Below, piece by piece: positions 57,075 to 64,000 of a DNA stretch of 64,000 nucleotides. The notes under the pieces are model-generated. The model did no database searches. It was not told the origin of the DNA and saw only the letters and a program-made list of their open reading frames with translations. The DNA lies in the NCBI GenBank assembly GCA_016844745.1, contig JAERMQ010000003.1:62001-126000 (forward strand). Reading direction: 5' to 3'. The translations under genes were made by a program, and so were the position numbers. The stretch is from Ignavibacteria bacterium. GTDB taxonomy: Bacteria > Bacteroidota > Ignavibacteria > Kapaibacteriales > UBA2268. Position 1 is the first letter of the stretch. Every line of letters starts with the position of its first letter.

Positions 57075-59492
57075 TCAGGCTTTTCTAATTTCGCCGGAAA
57101 ATTTATCATCAATCACAGATAAAATTTTATTGATGGCAGTATCGACCTCCTCATCAACCAAAGTGCGCTCAGCCGAGCCAAAAACCAGTGAGAATGCAAT
57201 ACTTCGCTTTCCTTCCGGGATATTGCCTCCATCGAATACATCAAATATCTCTACCTTTTGAAGAAGTACGCCTCCGGATTTAATAATTTCGTCATATATT
57301 GATTGTGCCGGGATTGTCTTATCGAATATAAATGCCAAATCCCGCATTGATGCCGGATAAGGAGAAACCTTCTTAAATTTCTCATTGATGGGAGGCAACT
57401 CGTAAATTGAACTTAAATCAATGATTGCAAAATAAACTGCAGTTTCCAAGCCGAACAGCTTACCCATTTTCGGAGCTAATTCACCAAGAAATCCTATTCG
57501 AGTGGCTCCTGCATTAATCTGTAAACCGTTTTGTGAAGAACCATTATTATTTTCATCTATTGTAAATCCCAAATCGGACAATTTCAAAAAAGATAATAAA
57601 TCAGTAACAATACCTTTAATATCAAAGAAATCCAATTCCCTGACAGGTGCAGACCACTGCTTCTGAGCAGAATTGCCCGTTACTGCAATTATAATTTCTT
57701 CTTTTTCAAAAATACCTTCGATAAAGGTTTTTTGATTCTTTTCCGGAACAACGAAGGAATGACCTATTTCGAATAATCTCAGGTTCTGCTCTCCGAAACG
57801 TATATTTCTTTCTATTGTCCTCAGCATCGCCGGTAAGAGAGATGGACGCATAGTAGAAAGCTCGTCGCCAAGTGGATTCGAAATTGTAAAAACATTTTCT
57901 GCAAATAGCGATGAGCTTGCCGGGTCTAACATATTCTGTGTAATTGTTTCATTGAAACCGCGGTGAACCATGTAATTCCTAAGTTTACGTCTTAGAGGCG
58001 GAACACCTAATATCTTTGGTACACTATCACCGCTGTAATCAATTGAAGATACGAAGTCGGGTTCAAGATTGTCATAATTATAAAGTCTGGCGATTTCCTC
58101 GATTAAATCAATTTCGGATTCAATATCGACCCTGTAGCTTGGCACTGAAAATGAGGCTGAATCATCGCTTTGAGAAATTAATTCAAAATTCAGGGCTGTC
58201 AGCAATCTTATTATTTCTGCTTTTGCGAGCTGAGTTCCGATAATATCATTTACACGTTTGAAACGCACATTAATAACCGGCTTGTCGTTGGGAGATGGAT
58301 AAATATCTATAGCATTTCCTTTAATTGTACCACCCGTTATTTTAGCAATTAGATTTGCTGCTCGTTGGGCAGCGAAAAGGGCATTATTGGGGTCTGTGCC
58401 TCGTTCGAATCGGTAAGATGATTCGCTTTGAAGGGCTAATTTTTTTGAGGTTCTACGTATTGAAGAAGGAACAAAATGAGCCGATTCAATCAGAATATTC
58501 GTAGTTGAATCATTTATTTCACTATTCTGACCACCCATAACGCCGGCAATAGCAACAGGTTTTTCACCATCACAAATCATAAGCATTTGGGAATCGAGGT
58601 TTCTTTCTTTATTGTCTAAAGTAGTAAACTGAGTATTGTCATCAGCATTTTTTACGATAATTTTTCTTCCGGAGAGCAAGTCCGAATCAAAAGCGTGCAA
58701 TGGTTGTCCGCACTCTAACATTACAAAATTCGTAACATCTACGATTGCATTTATTGGGCGCATACCAAGCAAATTAAGCCGTGAACGAAGCCAAAGAGGT
58801 GATTCAATAGCTTTCACGTTTTCAACTAAATAACCGACATACCGAGTGCATTTATCGGATGCTTCAATAATAATTTCAAATTTATCCAGACATTTTTGTT
58901 GAACAGGTTCATTCAATTGGGTCATCTTTAATGGATCGCCGGAATATGCAGATATTTCGCGAGCTATTCCAAGATGACTCAAACAATCGGCGCGGTTCGG
59001 GGTAATACCAATCTCAAACACGATATCGTTTAAATTTATGTATTCTGCAAGGGTGGTGCCTATCGGTGCATCATTTGGAAGTACCCAGATACCGCTTTTA
59101 TCATCTCCAAGTTCAAGCTCAAATTGGCTGCAAATCATACCTTGCGACTCAACTCCTCGTATTTTTCGCTTTGCTATTTCAATTGAATTTTGCGGAACAA
59201 TAGCGCCTTCGATCCCCAGAACAACTTTTTGCCCGGCAGCAGCATTAGGAGCGCCGCATATAACACTGCGCGGTTTATTTTCACCCGTTGAAACAGTGCA
59301 AATACTTAATTTATCGGCATCGGGATGTTTTTCCCAGTTATCAATATGAGCAATTATAAAATTTTGGTATTTTTTGCCGTAATCAATTACAGAATCAACT
59401 TCAATGCCGAGCATAGTAAGGATTTTTTCCAACTCAGCAGGGGTGTAGCTGAACTCGATAAATTCGTGCAACCAATTCAATGATATGTACAT
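57075..59492 (-). CDS. pheT: Phenylalanyl-tRNA synthetase beta subunit
   Basis: An 805-residue beta subunit of the (alpha-beta)2 enzyme. N-terminal tRNA-binding OB fold (about 40-150; HPDADKLSICTVSTGENKP), B3/B4 editing region (about 215-390), B5 DNA-binding-like domain (about 410-480), catalytic-like domain and C-terminal ferredoxin anticodon-binding domain (PYPASMRDLAFIFD). Length is normal. pheS is not in the window. It begins the minus-strand unit leading to the coiled-coil gene. Confidence 0.98.
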   Translation of the reverse strand: MYISLNWLHEFIEFSYTPAELEKILTMLGIEVDSVIDYGKKYQNFIIAHIDNWEKHPDADKLSICTVSTGENKPRSVICGAPNAAAGQKVVLGIEGAIVPQNSIEIAKRKIRGVESQGMICSQFELELGDDKSGIWVLPNDAPIGTTLAEYINLNDIVFEIGITPNRADCLSHLGIAREISAYSGDPLKMTQLNEPVQQKCLDKFEIIIEASDKCTRYVGYLVENVKAIESPLWLRSRLNLLGMRPINAIVDVTNFVMLECGQPLHAFDSDLLSGRKIIVKNADDNTQFTTLDNKERNLDSQMLMICDGEKPVAIAGVMGGQNSEINDSTTNILIESAHFVPSSIRRTSKKLALQSESSYRFERGTDPNNALFAAQRAANLIAKITGGTIKGNAIDIYPSPNDKPVINVRFKRVNDIIGTQLAKAEIIRLLTALNFELISQSDDSASFSVPSYRVDIESEIDLIEEIARLYNYDNLEPDFVSSIDYSGDSVPKILGVPPLRRKLRNYMVHRGFNETITQNMLDPASSSLFAENVFTISNPLGDELSTMRPSLLPAMLRTIERNIRFGEQNLRLFEIGHSFVVPEKNQKTFIEGIFEKEEIIIAVTGNSAQKQWSAPVRELDFFDIKGIVTDLLSFLKLSDLGFTIDENNNGSSQNGLQINAGATRIGFLGELAPKMGKLFGLETAVYFAIIDLSSIYELPPINEKFKKVSPYPASMRDLAFIFDKTIPAQSIYDEIIKSGGVLLQKVEIFDVFDGGNIPEGKRSIAFSLVFGSAERTLVDEEVDTAINKILSVIDDKFSGEIRKA

Positions 59493-59695
59493 ATTTTATT
59501 CTTCTAAGTCAGTTTCTAAGGTTGTCACTTCAAAACATGCAAATTAATCAATTTATATTCAATTTGAAAAATAATATAAAAATTACCTCATACATGTAAT
59601 CTTTTGTAAAAGTACATGAATACATCGTATTTAGCCCAACTTTTTTTAATTAATACATTGTTCAAAACATAATAATAAAAATCATATTTTTGCAG

Positions 59696-59825
59696 TAGAG
59701 ACTGTCGCAAAAATCCGGAAATGGGAAGAATGTCATTCAGAGCGAAGCGAAGAATCCGGTCCCATTATTGCTTTTGGATTCTTCGCTCCGCTCTGAATGA
59801 CTTTTTTTGACTTTTGAGACAGCTA
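59696..59825. repeat. MITE-like palindromic element, core family copy 6
   Basis: Outer inverted repeats (59696-59712, TAGAGACTGTCGCAAAA, and 59812-59825, TTTTGAGACAGCTA, imperfect) enclose a core pair (59732-59757 and 59776-59801) with GTCATTCAGAGCGAAGCG and one mismatch. Its right end is 24 bases before the radical SAM ATG and may influence its expression. The rest of the 59493-59695 gap shows no gene. Confidence 0.8.
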
Positions 59826-59848
59826 AAGCAATAATTTTAAATTTTGAA

Positions 59849-60730
59849 ATGGACTATCAAACCTCGAAATTGGATTTACTTATTCACAACATTAAGGAAT
59901 GTTCTCTCTGTCCGCATGAATGCAGGATTGACAGGACATCGAGCCGGGATGGTAAATGCGGAATGGGGGATATTGTCAGGATTGCAAGTTACGGACCCCA
60001 TTTCGGTGAAGAGCCTGAACTGGTAGGTAGGGGTGGTTCAGGTACGATTTTTCTTTCAGGGTGCAATTTATTATGCCGTTTCTGCCAGAATTTTGAAATA
60101 AGTCATTATAAGGAAGGATTTGAAATAACCATTGAAGAACTTGCTGAAATAATACTGAAACTTCAGGCACAAGGTTGTTCGAATATAAATTTCGTTACAC
60201 CGACCCATTTTGCAGCACAAATAGCACAGGCAATAATCCAATCAAGGAATAATGGATTATCCATTCCCATAGTGTATAATTGCGGAGGCTATGAAAACGT
60301 TGAGACAATCAAGCTTATGGATGGTCTGATTGATATTTATATGCCCGATTTCAAGTTTTTTGATAATTATTTATCAGGCAAGTTTACAAATGCAAAAGAT
60401 TATTTTGAACATGCTTCGAATGCAATAATCGAGATGCATCGTCAGGTGGGCGATTTGGTGATTAAAAATGGAACTGCCCGTCGCGGATTGTTGATAAGGC
60501 ACCTTGTCATGCCTCAATGCGCAGGTGACAGTAGGGAAATAATAAATTTCATAGTCCAAAATTTTGGTAAGGATACTTATTTGAATCTGATGGACCAGTA
60601 CTATCCACGCTTTAGGGCGTACGAATTTCCTGAAATTTCTGAACTAATATCAAAATCAGATTATGAACAAGTTGTAAGTTATGCACGTAAACTGGGATTT
60701 CATCGTCCAAAATATATATTTGGAGAATAA
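59849..60730 (+). CDS. Radical SAM protein, PflA/PflX-like (COG1313)
   Basis: A 293-residue radical SAM enzyme. The cluster motif CxxxCxxC is in SGCNLLCRFCQNFEIS. An N-terminal CSLCPHECRIDR adds cysteines, and GYENVETIKLMDGLIDIYMPDFK is typical of the PflX-like group. It would cleave S-adenosylmethionine, perhaps to activate a glycyl-radical enzyme or modify a peptide or protein; no such partner is here. I start at ATG 59849, as an in-frame TTG at 59807 lies inside the palindromic element. Confidence 0.88.
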   Translation: MDYQTSKLDLLIHNIKECSLCPHECRIDRTSSRDGKCGMGDIVRIASYGPHFGEEPELVGRGGSGTIFLSGCNLLCRFCQNFEISHYKEGFEITIEELAEIILKLQAQGCSNINFVTPTHFAAQIAQAIIQSRNNGLSIPIVYNCGGYENVETIKLMDGLIDIYMPDFKFFDNYLSGKFTNAKDYFEHASNAIIEMHRQVGDLVIKNGTARRGLLIRHLVMPQCAGDSREIINFIVQNFGKDTYLNLMDQYYPRFRAYEFPEISELISKSDYEQVVSYARKLGFHRPKYIFGE

Positions 60731-60733
60731 TAA

Positions 60734-61063
60734 ATGGATTCAAAATCAATAAATGAAGATTTTTTCAATAAGGTATATGATATAGTGGAGAGAATACCTT
60801 CGGGTAAGGTCACTACTTATGGAGCAATCGGTAAAGCAATTGGCATGATATCCTCGGCAAGAATGGTTGGTTGGGCGTTGAATGCAGTTGCAGGGGATTC
60901 TTCATTACCATGCCACAGGGTTGTAAATAGGGTCGGCGAGTTATCCGGCAAGATGTACTTCTCTACACCGCATCTGATGAAGGAATTGTTAATTTCCGAA
61001 GGGATAACTTTCAAAGGCGATGCGGTTGATATGAAGAAACATTTTTGGGAGCCTACGGATTAA
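60734..61063 (+). CDS. Short MGMT-family DNA alkyltransferase-like protein
   Basis: A 109-residue protein equivalent to the C-terminal DNA-binding domain of O6-alkylguanine DNA alkyltransferase. VTTYGAIGKAIGMISSARMVGWALN forms the helix-turn-helix and arginine finger region, and LPCHRVVNRVGEL carries the acceptor cysteine. Alkyltransferase-like proteins of this size usually have tryptophan instead of that cysteine, so this one may still transfer methyl groups. No N-terminal Ada-type domain. It follows the radical SAM gene after 3 bases. Confidence 0.88.
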   Translation: MDSKSINEDFFNKVYDIVERIPSGKVTTYGAIGKAIGMISSARMVGWALNAVAGDSSLPCHRVVNRVGELSGKMYFSTPHLMKELLISEGITFKGDAVDMKKHFWEPTD

Positions 61064-61071
61064 TAAAGCAG

Positions 61072-61104
61072 AGATGTCCAACATCTGCCAGATGTTGGAC
61101 ATCT
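61072..61104. terminator. 33-base perfect palindrome between convergent genes
   Basis: AGATGTCCAACATCTG, a single C, CAGATGTTGGACATCT. Placed 8 bases after the MGMT-like stop and 21 before the cstA stop; followed by a short AAAATTTTT. Probably a bidirectional terminator. Confidence 0.7.
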
Positions 61105-61125
61105 AAAATTTTTAAGTATAATAAT

Positions 61126-62943
61126 CTAATCAGAAATATAAACTTTACTTTTTATTCTTCGCACCCAGCGCGGCACTGCATCGATGAATACGATGAATAC
61201 GCTTATTAAAATAAATCCTGTCAGGAAGAAATTAATCCAACCCTGAACTTCAAAACCTGGCTTGTGAGCAAGAGGCCAGTAAATATTAAACATATTCATG
61301 AATCCTGCCGTCACAGTTGTTATTCCAACAAAAATAAGCGGAATAATAGTAATCCATGCGTATTTGGATTTACCCCTATTTATAATAAATGATGTTCCTA
61401 TCACAAGAGCTATTGTGGCAAGCAATTGGTTTGCAGCGCCAAACATGGGCCAGATAGTCGCCACGCTCCCTGAATAAATAAAATATGCCCAGCAAAACAC
61501 AATTACTACTGTTGATATTATCGTTCCCGGCAGCCAATTAGTTCTGCCGAATGGCTTCCAAACCCGTCCAAGTCCTTCCTGAAGCACAAAACGTGCTATT
61601 CTTGTTCCGGCATCGATAGTAGTTAAAATAAAAAGCGCTTCGAACATAATTGCAAAATGATACCAATAGGACATTAATTTTGTTAAACCCGGAATCGATG
61701 AAAATATTTGAGCCATTCCTACTGCAAGTGATACGGCGCCTCCGGTTCGACCGGCAATTTTTTCTCCAACTTCCCGGCTAAGTTCAGCTAAATTTGTTTC
61801 GGTAAAGCCCATAGCTCGAAGTTGTGGAGCAATTTCTGCAAATTTATCTGCGGGAACATTGATTTGGAAATAATCATAAGGAAACAGGCTTGTGGCTGCA
61901 ATCAATGCAAGTATGCTGACGAATCCTTCGGCAAGCATGGCGCCCACTGCAATTGGCTTTATGTGGGATTCACGCATAACCATTTTCGGGGAAGTGCCTG
62001 AACTGACCAAAGCATGGAATCCCGAAATAGCACCACAAGCTATTGTGATAAATAAGTAAGGATAAAGCTTCCCGGGGATTATCGGACCTCCTCCGGCACC
62101 ATAAATAGTAAAAGCAGGCATTTTCATTTGAGGGGCTACATATATGATTCCAATACCGAGCGCGAACACCACTGCTAATTTCATAATTGAACTTAAATAA
62201 TCCCGTGGTGAAAGGAGCATCCAAACAGGCAGTACGGAAGCAAAGAATCCATAAGCCGCAAGTAATAGGGTTAATGTTTGATGGTCGAATGAGAAATATG
62301 GAGCGAATACGGAATCAGGTATATATTTCCCATAAATGACTGCTAAGGATAATAATATGACACCTATTATTGTTGCTTCGACTGTTTTTCCTTTCCGGAA
62401 ACGATACATCCAAAAACCCATTAGAAAAGCAATAGGGATTGTCATGGCGATTGTAAATGTTCCCCATGAACTTTCGGCAAGAGCATTGACAACAACTATT
62501 CCAAGACCGGCAAGAGCAATAATCAGGATAAATAAAATCGCAAAGGTAGATGTGTAACCGCTGAATTTACCTATTTCCTGAACAGCTATTTCCGGGAGTG
62601 ACTTTCCGTCATGCCGTACGGATGCAACGAAAATAATGAAATCATGAACACCTCCTGCTAAAACAACTCCGATTAACATCCAGAGAAATCCGGGCATGAA
62701 TCCGAATTGCGCTGCCAGAACGGGACCTACAAGCGGTCCGGCGCCGGCAATAGCTGCAAAATGGTGACCGAACAGCACCCATTTATTTGTAGGGAAATAA
62801 TTATGTCCGTCGAAGTTTGCTTCCGATGGAACTTGTCGCATATCATTTATGACAGCAACCTTAGCTGCTATGAAGCTGTAATAATATCTATAGGCAATTA
62901 CAAAAACGATTACCGTTAAAATTATATATGGCATTGCGCTCAT
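61126..62943 (-). CDS. cstA: CstA-family carbon-starvation / peptide or pyruvate transporter
   Basis: A 605-residue inner-membrane protein with about 16 helices. CstA hallmarks: [59 protein letters not shown] and [18 protein letters not shown]. Members take up peptides or pyruvate during carbon limitation. It is of the shorter type, lacking the C-terminal extension of E. coli CstA. It overlaps the upstream gene's stop by 4 bases (ATGA), so the two are translated together. Confidence 0.93.
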   Translation of the reverse strand: MSAMPYIILTVIVFVIAYRYYYSFIAAKVAVINDMRQVPSEANFDGHNYFPTNKWVLFGHHFAAIAGAGPLVGPVLAAQFGFMPGFLWMLIGVVLAGGVHDFIIFVASVRHDGKSLPEIAVQEIGKFSGYTSTFAILFILIIALAGLGIVVVNALAESSWGTFTIAMTIPIAFLMGFWMYRFRKGKTVEATIIGVILLSLAVIYGKYIPDSVFAPYFSFDHQTLTLLLAAYGFFASVLPVWMLLSPRDYLSSIMKLAVVFALGIGIIYVAPQMKMPAFTIYGAGGGPIIPGKLYPYLFITIACGAISGFHALVSSGTSPKMVMRESHIKPIAVGAMLAEGFVSILALIAATSLFPYDYFQINVPADKFAEIAPQLRAMGFTETNLAELSREVGEKIAGRTGGAVSLAVGMAQIFSSIPGLTKLMSYWYHFAIMFEALFILTTIDAGTRIARFVLQEGLGRVWKPFGRTNWLPGTIISTVVIVFCWAYFIYSGSVATIWPMFGAANQLLATIALVIGTSFIINRGKSKYAWITIIPLIFVGITTVTAGFMNMFNIYWPLAHKPGFEVQGWINFFLTGFILISVFIVFIDAVPRWVRRIKSKVYISD

Positions 62944-64000
62944 AAAGTCTCCGATAGGTTTTGTTCCTGAATAGTATTTTTTTTGTTTTTAATATTGAAA
63001 TATATGATGGATAATCCCGATGCAGCAAAAGGTAGAAGCGCTATCTTCATCATTGTCTGGTAACGTGGGAGGACGAAGTATAGGACAGAAATAATTGTAT
63101 GAAATGTCAAAAATAAATACGAGAAAATATGTCGTCTAATCGAGAAATTCTTATATAATCCATAGATTGAAAAAGTTAAGATAAAGAACCAGGGAACTAT
63201 GTAGAAAATGCTTATAGCTCTTTTATCATAAGGATATAAAAACCAAAGATATCCGATTTTATAAACAACTCTTTTTATTTCTCCGTATGGGTCTGATTCT
63301 ATATCATGAATAGCCCGGTTGAAAAGAAAATTATTTATTCTAAGTTCTGCATCGAAATGCCCCTCAAACTCATCACTGTTCATTGTCAGAAGATTTTCAA
63401 TTGTATAAATCTCATTATTCGTATGTCCCAAATAAAAATTCCATCCGTTGGTTGTTGTCATTGGAACAATGGATTTAAAAGCTACGTAATTTCTAATTTG
63501 CCAGGGAAGGAGCAAACAAAATATTATTCCTGAAATTGCAATAAATTGCTTAAATTTTTTATTTAATAAATAAAATCCTGCAATCATCAAGGCAAACAAT
63601 GCTACTTCAGACCTGAAATTGATAAGGATACCGAGAATTAATGATAAGGCAATAACATTTTTCCATTCATATCGTTTATTATTATCGTAAAGCATGTATA
63701 ATAGAGCTATTATGGCAAGATGATATATTATCGTTACACCGTATAAGTTAGAAACATAAATAAACTCCGGTATTAGCGCATAGAACAATGCAGCAAGTAT
63801 AGCTGCCGGTTTTGAGAAATATTTTTTGGTAAATTTAAAAAGGTAATATATAACAAACAAGCTAAGTATGTTTTGAATAGTTAAGATTAAAATATTTCGC
63901 AAAATAATATTTTTAATTAGTAAAAAAGGAAGCAAAAAGATTACATACCCCGGAGGCATGTGAGCTGAAATATATACAGGCAACTCAGTTTGGTAACCAT
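62940..64000 (-). CDS. Partial GT39/ArnT-like membrane glycosyltransferase (5' end outside the window)
   Basis: At least 353 residues of a polytopic protein; the frame is open to the window edge, so the start is missing. About eight helices are visible, with a luminal/periplasmic segment containing [15 protein letters not shown], as in dolichyl-phosphate-mannose/ArnT-like transferases, and a loop after [20 protein letters not shown]. The N-terminal catalytic DE-type motif would be upstream of the window. It ends overlapping the cstA start. Probable role: transfer of a sugar from a polyprenyl donor. Confidence 0.65.
   Translation of the reverse strand, partial: GYQTELPVYISAHMPPGYVIFLLPFLLIKNIILRNILILTIQNILSLFVIYYLFKFTKKYFSKPAAILAALFYALIPEFIYVSNLYGVTIIYHLAIIALLYMLYDNNKRYEWKNVIALSLILGILINFRSEVALFALMIAGFYLLNKKFKQFIAISGIIFCLLLPWQIRNYVAFKSIVPMTTTNGWNFYLGHTNNEIYTIENLLTMNSDEFEGHFDAELRINNFLFNRAIHDIESDPYGEIKRVVYKIGYLWFLYPYDKRAISIFYIVPWFFILTFSIYGLYKNFSIRRHIFSYLFLTFHTIISVLYFVLPRYQTMMKIALLPFAASGLSIIYFNIKNKKNTIQEQNLSETL

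Overview
The window is AT-rich DNA from a Bacteroidota/Chlorobi-group bacterium, plausibly the Ignavibacteria/Kapabacteria side; rank below phylum cannot be fixed from sequence alone. The main evidence is: a 1283-residue secreted protein with a type IX secretion (Por) C-terminal sorting domain; a complete alternative complex III (Act) respiratory cluster; an ADP-forming acyl-CoA synthetase; SbsA/Big_5-type Ig lipoproteins; a pheT–coiled-coil–zapA–6S-like RNA–rny neighbourhood; and promoters of the TTG-N20-TAnnTTTG or TTGAnn-N17-TAnnTT type. There are no rRNA, tRNA, CRISPR, phage or complete insertion-sequence genes.

Layout. 1-7.4 kb: slipin, LysE-type exporter, NFU protein with ADP-forming acyl-CoA synthetase, a decayed DUF4160/DUF2442 pair, a RelE/ParE toxin-antitoxin pair and an MFS carrier. 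7.5-10.1 kb: a two-gene PLP-enzyme operon (class V aminotransferase/desulfurase-like and cysteine-synthase-like). 10.4-17.3 kb: T9SS cargo protein, DUF302, LOG-family protein, glycosyltransferase. 17.5-21.4 kb (minus): overlapping Ig lipoprotein, CHAD protein and LolC/E-like permease; then YihY/BrkB. 22.9-32.1 kb: alternative complex III genes actA-B-C-DE(fused)-F and an extra monoheme cytochrome c, interrupted by a HEPN/MNT toxin-antitoxin pair. 32.3-34.3 kb: a NERD-helicase gene broken by one base in an A8 tract. 34.7-40.3 kb: GH3 hexosaminidase, lysS, plsY-gpsA, pdxJ. 40.5-48.4 kb: TerB-like protein and a TetR-TolC-HlyD-RND efflux operon. 48.8-51.7 kb: TPR histidine kinase divergent from an exported, lysine-less GcvH-like lipoprotein. 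52.2-59.5 kb: small membrane protein, rny, 6S-like RNA, zapA, a 519-residue coiled-coil protein, pheT. 59.8-64 kb: radical SAM protein, short MGMT, CstA and a partial GT39-like membrane protein.

How the parts connect. The Act genes encode a quinol:cytochrome c oxidoreductase, and the extra cytochrome c probably carries electrons onward; the terminal oxidase is not in the window. plsY-gpsA is the start of phospholipid synthesis. TetR and the RND genes form a self-contained efflux unit.

The intergenic DNA is unusually rich in repeats: a palindromic family with a conserved core (GTCATTC...GAAGAATC) and variable flanks, some with terminal inverted repeats like MITEs; CAGACA-type palindromes; long near-perfect C/G-rich hairpins including an 89-bp palindrome; heptanucleotide tandem arrays related to AATGGTC; a 180-bp GTGAAA array inside the efflux operon; and a G-quadruplex-capable G/C tract. 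The most unusual genes are the exported GcvH-like lipoprotein without its lipoyl lysine, the A8-frameshifted helicase, the toxin-antitoxin pair inside the respiratory cluster, and the remnant of a DUF4160 gene.
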